Positions 10,586 through 21,005 of a stretch of 64,000 nucleotides of DNA are shown in pieces. The notes under the pieces are model-generated. The model saw only the letters and a list, made by a program, of their open reading frames with translations. It was not told the DNA's origin and ran no database searches. Numbering within the stretch: the first letter of the stretch is position 1; every line of letters begins with the position of its first letter. Made by a program: the position numbers and the translations under genes. The stretch comes from Peronospora farinosa (lineage: Eukaryota > Oomycota > Peronosporomycetes > Peronosporales > Peronosporaceae): assembly GCA_947646735.1 (NCBI GenBank), contig CANTFK010000868.1, positions 186,001-250,000 of the forward strand, written 5' to 3'.

Positions 10586-12304
10586 ATGACGGACGTTGCA
10601 ACTTCCTTTCTACCACCACTGGATATCCATCCAAATAACACCATCTTTACAGCTCGTAATTTACCACGTCCATTAACATGGCAACGACATGAACATCTGA
10701 TTCATCGTCGTCTGATTCTCACTCGGATTGGTCAATTATTAATAAAATACAAGGAACCTTGTCAAAATAGTACTGATTTAAGAAAAGTATGGCTCCTCGC
10801 ACGGAAATTAGAAGTCTTGGTATTTCTCCACTCGGCATCACTACTTGAATATATCAATACGGACAGTCTTGTCCGTCGAATGCAGGCACTTACAGCAGGA
10901 ATTGTAAACAAGAACATACGACGAACGACATTCGTGACATCAACCAATGCGATAGAAAGTGCAGCTGTGAGGACATCTGATGCTGTGGCTGGAAGCATGG
11001 ATACGTGTGTACGCTGTTTACCGATGGTGTCATCGGCAGTACATCCAGTATTAACTTCACAGGTCACAGGACGAGACCTAAGCCCGTCATTTACAGGATC
11101 CGAGGAGACGCCACCAATTGAATCAGGTGGTGATATTCATCCACTTCCATGTATTTCCCACCTGATCCACACAAATCTGAACGGAACAGAAGATCTACAA
11201 TATGAGGATGAAAAGAATTCTACGAACAAGAGAAAGTTTACTGCAATAATGCCAAAAGAAGAGCTGGAGACTTTACGAAAGAAGAAACACAAGTCAAGTG
11301 AATTAGGGATGCTGCTGTTTTTTCAAGGATATGCGGAATTGAGTACAATTATTTGGAGCTATGTGGATGGTAAGCAGATCATGCGCTCACGTGGTGTGTG
11401 TCGTATTGCCGGTGCGTTGGCACCGCTTTTTGTTACGTCTCTGCAATTGAGCTGTAACGCCGTGCAAAGAGCGCTTGCTACTCGCGTTGGCGAGAAGGAG
11501 TGCATATTACGCAAGTGCATTTACTTGCGTCAGTTAGAGATTGTGTCGTTGTCGGCAGGAATGACATTTGGAAAGTTGTCAATGCGTGCGACCAACTGTC
11601 CGCAGCGGTTCGTCGTGACTCACGATGACCATGAACAGATTGTACTCTCGGTGGCAGAGCAGATGCGTTTAAACACATTTCCGGGCCTTACGCGTTTAAG
11701 TATCACGTGCTTGTTCACGAATGAAGAAGCGGACGGAGAAGCCGACGTTTTGTTGAACACATTGATGTTAGGTTGCTGTCCGCGTGTAAAAGAGCTGTGT
11801 CTTCCAGGAAACAGCTTTGGCGATTACGGAGCTACTAAAGTCGCACAGATGTTGCGATCACAGGTTTGCCCGGAGCTTACAAGATTGGATCTACGCCGCA
11901 ATTTTATTGGTGAAGATGGCGTTCGAAGTCTGTGCCACGCTCTGGCTGATGGTTGCGCACCCAACCTTACGGAGCTCTGTCTAGGCGGAAACACAATCAC
12001 TGACTCGAGCTTTCACCACGTCCTGTTTGCGATGGAGAGCGATCAGTTGCGACACTTGCGCTTTTTGGGTATCGAGATGAATTATTTGACGTCGAAGAGT
12101 ATGGAGATGCTTGGACGCACGGTCGGCAAGCTGGTTTGCCCAGTTCTCTCTCAAATCTCGTATAGCGACAACAGTGTGAGCAATGAGTCTGCCAAGCGGC
12201 TGATAGCGACGGCTGTGTACCAAGAACGTGTGTCGCATACAAAGATCCGTGATGACGATAGTAGACTAGGCGAGAGTTCTTGCGCCGAGCAGTTGTCGGA
12301 TTAA
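10586..12304 (+). CDS. KIX-like and leucine-rich repeat protein
   Basis: A single-exon frame of 572 aa. Residues ~30-110 (LTWQRHEHLIHRRLILTRI, LRKVWLLARKLEVLVFLHSA, SLLEYINTDSLVRRMQAL) follow the three-helix pattern of KIX domains of Mediator Med15/CBP type. A low-complexity linker follows, then a basic patch (KRKFTAIMPKEELETLRKKKH). Next is a short F-box-like helix region (LSTIIWSYVDGKQIMRSRGVCR). RNase-inhibitor-type leucine-rich repeats fill residues ~330-545: LTRLDLRRNFIGEDGVRSL, LTELCLGGNTITDSSFHHV and LRFLGIEMNYLTSKSMEML. KIX domains bind activation domains of transcription factors and LRRs bind proteins, so a nuclear adaptor role is plausible but inferred. No transmembrane or signal segment. 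Confidence 0.75.
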   Translation: MTDVATSFLPPLDIHPNNTIFTARNLPRPLTWQRHEHLIHRRLILTRIGQLLIKYKEPCQNSTDLRKVWLLARKLEVLVFLHSASLLEYINTDSLVRRMQALTAGIVNKNIRRTTFVTSTNAIESAAVRTSDAVAGSMDTCVRCLPMVSSAVHPVLTSQVTGRDLSPSFTGSEETPPIESGGDIHPLPCISHLIHTNLNGTEDLQYEDEKNSTNKRKFTAIMPKEELETLRKKKHKSSELGMLLFFQGYAELSTIIWSYVDGKQIMRSRGVCRIAGALAPLFVTSLQLSCNAVQRALATRVGEKECILRKCIYLRQLEIVSLSAGMTFGKLSMRATNCPQRFVVTHDDHEQIVLSVAEQMRLNTFPGLTRLSITCLFTNEEADGEADVLLNTLMLGCCPRVKELCLPGNSFGDYGATKVAQMLRSQVCPELTRLDLRRNFIGEDGVRSLCHALADGCAPNLTELCLGGNTITDSSFHHVLFAMESDQLRHLRFLGIEMNYLTSKSMEMLGRTVGKLVCPVLSQISYSDNSVSNESAKRLIATAVYQERVSHTKIRDDDSRLGESSCAEQLSD

Positions 12305-12535
12305 GAAATACTTTGTGAAGACGAGGTTTTTGTCTTCAAAGTGTGAGTGGAGACGGACGGCGCTGCAAAAGGAGAGAGGACACGCCTAGATCTGTCGTGT
12401 TTTGCCTGTTATCACTATCTAACGGAAGAGAGAAGCGTCCACCCATATTTATGGAGCAAGCTTCTTTCGTAGATCGCTTTGTGCAGTGAAACAAACTGGC
12501 GAACAGGTCTGGCGAACGGGTCTGTTGATCTAACT
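12305..12535. other. Short convergent intergenic gap
   Basis: Separates the stop of the KIX/LRR gene (+) from the stop of the methyltransferase (-). Contains a short inverted match (GAAGACGAGGTTTTTGTCTTC, 12317-12337) that could fold as a hairpin at a 3' end. Confidence 0.3.
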
Positions 12536-13580
12536 CTAGCAAGCTGTCTGCAGATTTTTCAATTCAGCGCCCGCAAATTCCACAGGCTCGTTCCAATTGG
12601 ACGCTTGGGGATCCAGCGTGAACACAATCAGCTGTAGTTTAAGGTGTGAGGTCACTTCTAGGGGCCGCGGTGTAGGGAGGAAAACGTCGTCTTGGACACG
12701 CTCAAAGCGAAAGCCAAACGCCACGGCCTCGTTGAAAAGAAGGTCTTCCGTGGACTGTGCGCGGCACACAAAGCCGCAGCAGAACTTGGTTTTCAGTGGA
12801 TCGCGCGAGCGCAGCAACAGATACTTGATTGTCTGCAGAATCGGCTTAACGAGAATGGGCCAGCACACGACGTCGGCGCCAATGAGTACATCTACAGGAT
12901 GTGGGAACGCTTCCTCAAAAGCTTTTACGCTCTCGTAGTCACCCCAAAGGAGCGGCAGCACCTGCACTTTGCTCGAGCCGGCGTTGGTGTGTACGTTTTC
13001 TTCCAGCAACTCCAGCACAATATCATTGCCGTCTGTCAAGGCAGTATGAGCTCTGTATCGACACAGCGTCTAGGTCAACTATGAACATGATCACTCTAGG
13101 TAGAGACGAGTCAAGACGTACGCGAACTGAGAGGCAATGAGTCCACTGAGCCCTGCTCCAGCACCCAGTTCCACTACCGTTTTGGTAGCAAGTTCCTCAC
13201 GGTGAGCAACGAGATACCAGGCCAGGAATGCTGAGACTGGCCATATGATTTGTCCCGTGAGGTCGTGGTCAGTGGAAGCAGCATGGGAGGACTGGAGCTT
13301 TTGCTTTGTCACACCAAAATCAAATTCCTGCGTTGCATAACTAGAAGACAATACAACGATTTAGCAAGTAGAAGATGTTATCAAATATGAACAAAACTCC
13401 ACAGTGACCTTACTTGCGATTCACGAATAGATCTGTACTAAAAAAGTCTTCATACTCGTGGTCCTCTTTATGCTCAGGGCAGTTCATGATGATGTCCAGC
13501 CATTCAGGGCTTGATACCATACTGTACGTATTCAGTAAAGTGCGACAAACTTCAACATGACCCTCGTTTACAACTCCCAT
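12536..13580 (-). CDS. Family-16 (METTL21-like) protein methyltransferase
   Basis: Three exons, 13414-13580, 13122-13340 and 12536-13052, with frame kept at both joins; 300 aa. The SAM-binding core is typical: GQIIWPVSAFLAWYLVAH (the W-x-A region), TVVELGAGAGLSGLIASQFA (motif I), HTALTDGND (motif II acidic end), VDVLIGADVVCWP (motif post-I/IV, in place of DxxY) and a C-terminal strand-helix. The donor TTCGC|GTACGT plus acceptor CAG|A restores QFA-AHTALTDGN. Members methylate lysines of elongation factors, chaperones and similar proteins; the substrate cannot be told. Upstream in-frame ATGs at 13601, 13646 and 13685 all overlap the end of the TFIIS-like gene; 13580 gives the smallest overlap (13 bases). 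Confidence 0.8.
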
Positions 13581-14319
13581 CGATAGGGACACCTCAGACA
13601 TATGACAATTATCCGTGTCCGATCCACTACCGCTTTGCGACGCCATTGGCGATAACGTGTTTGTGAGCTGCCACAATTGCGACATTCAAACAAATCCGAT
13701 TCAAAACCTTCGACTTCTCGACCGTCACGCATGACTTCGTATGTCCGTTTCTTAATCCATTCTTTCCGCTGACGTACGAGCTGTGGATTGGCCATGTCCG
13801 GACCACTCATTCGCACTAGATTTTGAGATGAGAGTTCACCAGACACGAGTCGATTACGGAGATCGACGTTCCGAGAATCTTTTAAATTAAATAAAAGTGT
13901 CCTTGCCTTGTGCGCATACGCTTTCGTGAGCGAGTAACTGCTCAACAAACACACACAACATTTCAATGACAATCATAGCAAACTAGCAAGTTTAGCATCG
14001 TATCTCACCTTTGTCCATAGGCAGCATAAAGCTCCGTCTCGACATCAAGAGCCACCATTACGGCATTTGAGTCCAAGGGACGTAAAATATCTGCAAGTCT
14101 GGATGAGAATCGACGACGAGCGACTGTAATGCTCGCAAGACTCCATGACTTGCATACACGTCCTACTTGTCCAAAACTAATGATGAGAACCAGTACCTCT
14201 TGTGGTAACGTTCCAGCGAATGATGGAAAAGCCTCGATTGTTGTTTTTTCTTCAATTTCGGTCTCCTTCTTCTTCTCTTTGTGTTCAGTCTCCATTGACA
14301 CAAGTTTGGACTGATACAT
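13568..14319 (-). CDS. TFIIS-like protein with F-box-like N-terminus
   Basis: Exons 14009-14319 and 13568-13937 give 226 aa. The second half is TFIIS domain II (KARTLLFNLKDSRNVDLRNR, MANPQLVRQRKEWIKK) followed by a zinc ribbon CRNC...CLRC ending YRWEL. Canonical TFIIS has an LW domain at the N-terminus. Here a charged leader and an F-box-like stretch (LPQEVLVLIISF...GRVCKSW) stand instead. The acidic Asp-Glu hairpin of the ribbon that stimulates RNA polymerase II cleavage reads VDRTR, so the Glu is missing. It may bind polymerase without promoting cleavage (inference). A longer in-frame start at 14397 would add a hydrophobic leader made of what looks like intron (poly-pyrimidine then ATCAG); starts at 14319 or 14295 are preferred. 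The tail overlaps the next gene. Confidence 0.75.
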
Positions 14320-14632
14320 TAGGGCGATTAAAGACCTCTTGGAATCTGATAATAACAACAATAACACAATAGTCAGACTAAAAGTACTCTTAGTCATAAA
14401 TACCTTTATAATCTAATACCTCCTCAATCTTTAATCCCCATACGTCATCGTCTTTCGTGTCCTTATGAGATCATTTCATCATTTCCCTTTGAAACTTAAT
14501 AATGCTATTCCCTCTATTGGAAAATCGTACCTCAATCTCAATTCTGTGTACCCCACACGAACGCTGCCTCGTCATGTTACTTGAATGTAACAGCCACTAA
14601 AGCCACGCGGCCTCTTCCTTTTCCAATACAAA
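14320..14632. promoter_or_regulatory. Divergent intergenic promoter region
   Basis: Lies between the TFIIS-like gene (-) and the ERGIC3 gene (+). Includes a possible 5' intron of the TFIIS-like gene near 14340-14395 and pyrimidine-rich stretches upstream of the ERGIC3 ATG (CCTCTTCCTTTTCC). Confidence 0.35.
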
Positions 14633-16167
14633 ATGCGACAACGCGCAGTGAAGAGCGACATTGACAATAGCCATGCTGCACCTGAGCGTTCCATGTCTTC
14701 TTCAGCACGTCGTGTGTTAAAGAAAGTCGATGTGTATCCTAAAATGCATCATGAATTCAAAGTCCAGACTGAATTTGGCGCGACAGTCTCGATCATCGCA
14801 GGACTTGTCATGATGGTCCTATTTCTGTCCGAAGTGAAAGCGTACTTAAGCTTAAATACGCACGAACATATGGTTGTGGACTCGTCATTGGGTGATAAGT
14901 TACAAGTGAATTTGGACGTGAGTTTCCTTGCTATCAACTGTCGTGATGCTCACATTAATGCCATGGACGTAGCAGGTGAATTACAAGTTCATATGCATCA
15001 CACAGTCGTTAGTACACGTCTGGATGCAAGGGGACAAGCTATTGGACGACCTATTACAATGGATACTACACACATGGAAGAAGATGTGAAGACGGACGTT
15101 CCTGAAGATTATTGTGGCAGTTGTTACACTGCAACTCATCCATCAGGAAAAACTTGTTGTAATACGTGTGAGGAAGTGAAGGAGGCTTTTATATCCAGTG
15201 GGCATTCACTAGAAGAAGCTGATGCAAAGGAACAATGTGTCCGTGAGATTGTGGAAGTGGAGAAACTTGCTCAGGACGGAGAAGGATGTCGCATCACTGG
15301 CAAAATGTTTGTGAACCGTGTAGCAGGCAATTTTCACGTTGCACTTGGACGCACATTTCATCGTCATGGTAAAATGGTGCATCAATTTCGACCTGGACAA
15401 GAGTACATGTACAACTCGAGCCATATTGTACATAGCTTGTCATTTGGGGAGCCGATGCCTGGTATCACAGGCCCTCTTGATGGTTTAAAGAAGATTGCAG
15501 TAGAGTGTAAGGGATTGCATTTCATCTGTATGAGATCAAACTGCTGGGCCACTAATCGTTTATTGTCTTTTATATATATATGCGTTTTCATCTACTCGAT
15601 GCAATGCAGTTGGAGGTGCGTTCCAGTACCATATCAAGATTGTGCCTACGATCTTTAGTGACGTGAACGAGAACGCTATTCACTCATACCAGGTACGTGT
15701 ATATACTTTTGCTGGTGTTGATTGTATCGAGCTGACCCTTTCCATTTATCATACTAGTTCGCGGTCACTCAGCAGAGCAACTACCTGAACCCCTACCACC
15801 AAATGACTTCGCTTCCAGGTATGACAAAAGTCGGCATTTTGTTTCAGCAAATAGCTCTGACGCGCTCTGTACAGGAACGTTCTTCGTGTTTGATTTCTCC
15901 CCCTTTATGGTGAAGGTGGAGAATAAGCGTATGCCGTTTACTCACTTTCTGACAAAGATCTGCGCCATCGTTGGTGGTGTTATTTCGGTGCGTCCAGTGA
16001 TCTCAAAACCCGTGGGATACCTTCGTAACGAGCGTCAAACTTACAGTTTCATTTTGCTCGTCGTATGGTGTTTGCAGATTGCGGGCTTTGTGGATTCGTT
16101 CATGTACAACTCGCTGCACGTTCGCCGTCGTACAACTACAGGGGGCGGGGTAAGCAAATTCGGCTAA
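14633..16167 (+). CDS. ERGIC3/Erv46 COPII-COPI cargo receptor
   Basis: Five exons, 14633-15506, 15610-15692, 15758-15818, 15875-15987 and 16078-16167; 406 aa. Erv46-type proteins cycle between ER and Golgi with Erv41 and return or sort cargo. Seen: VLKKVDVYPKMHHEFKVQTE then a first membrane segment (VSIIAGLVMMVLFLSEVKAYL), and the lumenal domain with CGSCYTA...TCCNTCEEV (the redox-active CxxC pairs typical of ERGIC3), GCRITGKMFVNRVAGNFHVALG, VGGAFQYHIKIVPTI equivalent, and FFVFDFSPFMVKVE. A second membrane segment (FLTKICAIVGGVISV) follows, then a short cytosolic tail. Exon joins each restore family residues. The C-terminus SKFG lacks a KKxx signal. Confidence 0.92.
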
Positions 16168-18865
16168 GGCTGGATCTTTACGTAGCAGATTACATGCAGC
16201 GACGCCAAGACAATAGACTGTCGATTGTGTCTTTCACTGTCCATCTTTGGTGTTCTCCACGTTTCCATTCCTCCGAGTAAACATTCTCTATTTTACTTGG
16301 ATCATATTCATGAGCGAAGAGGATGTCCAGAACGCCGCTGATCGAGTGCAGAAGTTATTGTGCGCCGCCCAGTACCCACAGCTGAGTCTACTGCATTTTT
16401 GTAGCTAGAGACGTGTTGGATCTCCTACGAGTGATCCACTTTCTTCTGGCTGGACTCATCACGTGCCGTAGCGCAAGTTCCTGGTGAACGATGGCTATAA
16501 TTTGTACGGTAAAACGGATGTGCGCTTCGTTGAGAGCACATTTCGTCGACTACGCAGCGAGTTTGCTAGGAAATCCACCTCGGTATATTTTACCAGCGCA
16601 GTCGGTGCGCCAAGTGATGGTGTATCTTACAAAGCTGCGAGTTTGGAAGACAAACGACGAACAGTGGATATTGACCCTCCTTGTGCGTAGCCTCCACAGC
16701 CTTTTGTCTTCGAGATGTACTAACTAGCTTGTGTGTGTGTGTGAAGACAAACTGATCAAAACGGGCACGATCTGCTAACGCTTCTGTCAATGGATGTTGC
16801 AATACTTATGTGAGTATTGATAGTTACTCGCCACATCCACATGCATCATATCTGCACCGATACAGCCGCTATCAGTCGAGTTATAGCGGTGACTAGAGGC
16901 TGTTCTGGCTCAGTACGTTACTACCAACTGCGCCGTGCTCACGAGCTATGGAGAATGGATGACAGAAGAAAGATGCTTGCTGAAGGTGCTGTGCGAAAAC
17001 TAGTACTTGTACATGATCGAGTGGGTTGTGTATCGAGACTTGGTACCAAACTGACATGTAACCTGGGTCAGTCACGCAGATCTGGAGCGTACGTCGAGTA
17101 CACGACACTTTGCTGCACTGTGTAAAGCGGATCGCATTGTCCACTTGATTGCGCGTCGGCAGCGGCAATGAGTTCGCGTTCTCTCTCAGCGTACAGTGAA
17201 AGCTGTCGCTCGTTCCATCCATTCGGTCTCGTTGCGAAGACGTTGTGAATTGCACGTCTTTCGAACAGCACTCGGGCTTAAAAAAACTTTCTTACATTTT
17301 CTTGGTGCATTCTTTGCCCATGCAGTGGACCCGATTGGCATACGCTCCCTCATCTTGTCTGCCTTTCAAACAGGCACTGAAAATGTGCACGAGCCAGTGA
17401 CGCAGACTCGATCCTACCATGGCGAAACGATCGTGGAGTTCGTGGGGAAGCTCCTTGGGTCTATTCCTTCCTTCCGCCGAGCAGAATAGAAATTGGAATT
17501 GCAGAATTCTGTTCTCGTTTGATGGATGGAGCACATCTGTCAGTGTCCTTCATTCTAAGGTGCATTTGCATCCGTCCAATGTTGAAGTGAAGATACTAAC
17601 TGACGACATAACCGTGTTGTCATCTCCCTGCGGCCATCATTCGCTCTTCGATTTACGTCCAAGCCCCAACAATGAAGGAATGGTGCCTTTGGATATGTGC
17701 TATGACAGCTCACAGTCTGGCTCAGGCTGCGGCTGTGACGTCAAGTAGAACGCCTTACAGCAAGTTGTTATCTTTCACAAAGATCAAGGCACTGGATATG
17801 ACTTAAATGCAGTTGACTAGCAGCTCAACAAGAGCTGCTGCCCCCCCCCCCCGCTTTCAAAAAGTGGGGCGCTTGACATGCATTATCAGTCCTCGTGCGA
17901 GGGATGGAGGAGATGGGATTATAATTCTTTGGCAACACCAGCAAGAGTGAAAACAAGCGACAAAGCAGCTGAACCTCTTGAGGGGGTCTTATGTGATCTA
18001 CCGTCACAGCGACTGGTAAGTTAGTCCTGCAGAACCACTGATCAAGTCCAGTGCTAAGCACAACACCGAAGTTTAATCAGAGTTGGCCCTTCGTCGATAT
18101 AGATGGGTCTTTTGACATGATCAAAGCTGTTGCGCGTCGTTTCGTCGCAACGAGCCGGCTACTTTGAAAACGAACCTCCACGCTATCGATTTATTAGCGA
18201 CTCGTGCAGCAACAGCGTGACATTTTTGCGCCGAAAAGTAGTCCACCGATCTCGCAAGGCATTCGCTAACGTAGGTGATAGACATCATGGCACACGACAG
18301 CTTTGTGCCAAACAGCAGCGCCAAGTTGACTTCCAATGATGACGTAGAATCGACGTGGACGCCGTGTTATTGAGTCAAGACGGATTTGGTGCACTATACC
18401 AGAACACATGGAACAAATAGGAGGTTGCGATGAAGAAACTGCACTCACGTTGTACATTCACCAAGAAGCAGCGCAAGAACTGCATCTTTGAAACTCTCAT
18501 CCTCTGCATGCTCAGTAACTAATTTACATCATGCAGCTCGACGGCTACACATTGGACCTTATCAAGTATGCTCGGAAAGGCAGTCCCAGATCTGCAGCAT
18601 AATTGTGAGTATTCATCAAATGAGGCAAACGGCATGACAGATTTAGCACCCTGGTGACTAACATCGACAATTTACTCTCCATCTGCAATGTTTCTCCACG
18701 CAATTCGGTCGAGGAGTGAGCGAACCGCGAATTTAGTTTGTATAGACTATCAGTATGGATAGCCACGTTTCTATATGAGTGCATGATACTTGCACAAAAG
18801 CCGATGTCGTTTGAACAAGCAGTGCCCATCGTTTTTTTTTCCTTAAGAGGCTTGGACACTAGGTC
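16168..18865. other. Long stretch without a supported gene
   Basis: Only short frames are present. A plus frame at 17419-17748 contains ILFSFDGWSTSVSVLHSK, faintly like the region around the first Asp of hAT transposases, but no second motif follows. A frame at 16309 gives MSEEDVQNAADRVQKLLCAAQ before a stop. A GT microsatellite lies at 16730-16742 and a C9-10 run at 17844. Probably eroded transposon and intergenic DNA; I assign nothing. Confidence 0.5.
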
Positions 18866-19463
18866 TGTAGACGGGCACTTCTACGAAGTTGCCTCGTACT
18901 ACGAGCACACACCTTATGCACAAGCGAGGAAGCGGTTAGACCGTCTTACCTTCGCGTGCGAGGGTGGTTGGGAGGTTGGTCGACTGCTTAAGCAGTCGTA
19001 CCACCAGTTGCCTCTCGCTTAAGCGAGAGTGCAACGAACTTCTTAACACTAGAACACCTACGTCACGCAGAAGTCTTTCAACTTCTCGTGCGTGGTGTGT
19101 TTGTTTAAGGAAATTCAAGACTGAGATATATTTAATTAATTATAACTAAATATATATTTAACTACTGATTGGCTATATATGTATATAGATCGGATACACG
19201 ACTCTTTAGAAGCGTATCCTGTCGCATGAACTTAAATCTAGATTTAAGATCGCAACTGACGTCTTTCTGAGACGTCGTGATGCCTAGCTTCAACTAGCGT
19301 CATCCCTTCTCATGTGAATCCATAAATGGATATCACATTCACGAGGGTGGATCACCTTTGTGTATCGCACCCAAGTGACAGGCCAAAAGTAATCATGGAT
19401 ACTTTTAGACCAAACATTAAGTATATTACTTAATGTTTACGTGTAACTAGATGCCCTGTTACA
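18866..19463 (-). repeat. Element A 3' LTR
   Basis: 598-bp direct copy of 26383-26980. Preceded by AGGTC. In element orientation it begins TGTAACAGGGCATCTAGTTACA, a terminal hairpin with a 6-bp stem. Confidence 0.96.
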
Positions 19464-19570
19464 CCATCCCCCGTTTTAGAACGATTTTTACATTTTGTAT
19501 AACATCGCCTAGGAGGAAGAGAGACTTGCGAGTCGTTTATAAACGCGCCGCTTTAGTCTACTCAACTCTC

Positions 19571-21005
19571 ATGCCACCGAAACGTGGTAAGGCTGATGGG
19601 TCGCCTGTAAAGGCACCCATGCAGTCCAGTACAAAGCGCACGCGCCGCGATTTATCGCAGCCGTCGCAAAGTGCTTCAGGCACTGAGGTGAATCTTCCAT
19701 CTCACGATAATGTGGATGAAGATCCATCTCTTATTGTAGATTACACCATTGACATCACCCCAAAGTGGCGATGAGCATAGTGCATTGATGGGACATATGT
19801 CCCCATCATTTGAGGCACCCGTCCTTGAGGAAGCATCTATGCTTCCTACAAGCGAAGGTCAAACCTCGTCGTCTGCGCCTACGAGCGCAGCGACTAAGAC
19901 TGAGCGCGCTACTTCGAAAGGAGTAGTCGCGACTCAGTCAGATGTAACTTCTCAAGCTGATGTCTTGACAATCCATAATGGAGAGTCAGACTCAGGCGAG
20001 TGTGAGCTTAAAGCTCCACCAAGTACACCGTCGGCCTCACTAGCCCGCCGTCGCGAGGGCGGCTACGTGAGTGGTGGCTTGCCACCAATGCCACCTCCAT
20101 CTGAGTGGATGAACTCGGATGGGTCTAGCGCAGCGCTTTTGCAGCGTGCAACTATAGACGCTCATAGATTTTACAGCGTCTTTCCTTTTTGGAAAAAGCA
20201 GAGCAAAGCACTTGGTCGTGCTTTCCCAATTCCAGTCGTGCTGCGTTCTAACGAAACAGCCGACGACTATGAAGCTGAACTTCGGCGCCGTGTTACCTTG
20301 CATGAAGATGCAACTAAACAGCGGTCGCAGCGAATCAGCTTCGCCATGAAGCGTGCGCATGAAATTATGGGTGGTAAGCGACCCCCAATTATTTCTCGCC
20401 ACGCTTCTTCTGCTAGTCCTTCTGGACCTAGCAGAAAGAAGACAGCTGGTGCTGCTTCACATAAGCAGCCACCAGCCCAGGAACGTCAACGCGCAAAGCG
20501 TCCACAGGATCCCACGAGTCAAAGCTCGTTGGGTAACCCTTCCACTGGACAAGGATTTGGAGCTTTCGCTTCACAAACCGGTGGGCCAACAGCCTTCCAA
20601 CAAGGAAGCGCGTATTCCCTTCCGTGTCCACCAACACAGGTGGCGCCCGATAGGAGTGGCGATTACGCCCACCTACTCGCGGCTGCCTACCCTGCTGCTG
20701 TTCAGTCGCAGGCTGAGTCCGCTGCGCTGAAGAGGCAGGTGACAGATCTCGAGAGTCAAGTCTCGCGACTGACCTCGGATCTGCGTGATGTGAGGGCGAG
20801 GGATCGTCAGGGGTATGACCGCCTGAAGACCCGCTTGGACATCTTAGAGCGACTGGTGATGAGAGACCCGCATCAAGCGCGGAGTCCTCCTCGATCACCG
20901 AGTCCTCTATCGCCTCGTTCATATACAGGGAGCCTCTCGGCTTCCTCGTCGCCTGATCGGCCGCGACGCTCAACTCACAGTCGACGTCACCATCGGTCTC
21001 GTTAG
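19571..21005 (+). other. Element A opposite-strand ORF, coiled coil and RS-rich
   Basis: A plus-strand frame of about 478 codons begins with ATG at 19571 (MPPKRGKADGSPVKAPM) and, after one frame change near 19755-19770 (around ITPKW/TSPQSGDEH), runs to 21005. It starts about 107 bases inside the 3' LTR and overlaps the last ~190 codons of pol, including the chromodomain, on the other strand. The protein has a basic start and an acidic patch (DNVDEDPSLIVDY). A helical block (EAELRRRVTLHEDATKQRSQ) and Gln/Ser/Gly low complexity follow. Then comes a coiled coil (QAESAALKRQVTDLESQVSR, LTSDLRDVRARD, RLKTRLDILERL) and an RS-rich tail. No known family. Gag and pol lie on the other strand, so it would need its own promoter, possibly in the LTR. 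Confidence 0.5.

Noticed and set aside
14320..14397. N-terminal hydrophobic leader for the TFIIS-like protein
   Set aside because: The segment reads as a pyrimidine-rich intron end (TTATTGTTGTTATTATCAG) and a membrane leader makes no sense for this family.
17419..17748. hAT transposase-like SFDGWST segment
   Set aside because: One short weak motif only; neighbouring frames show no second conserved block or terminal repeats.
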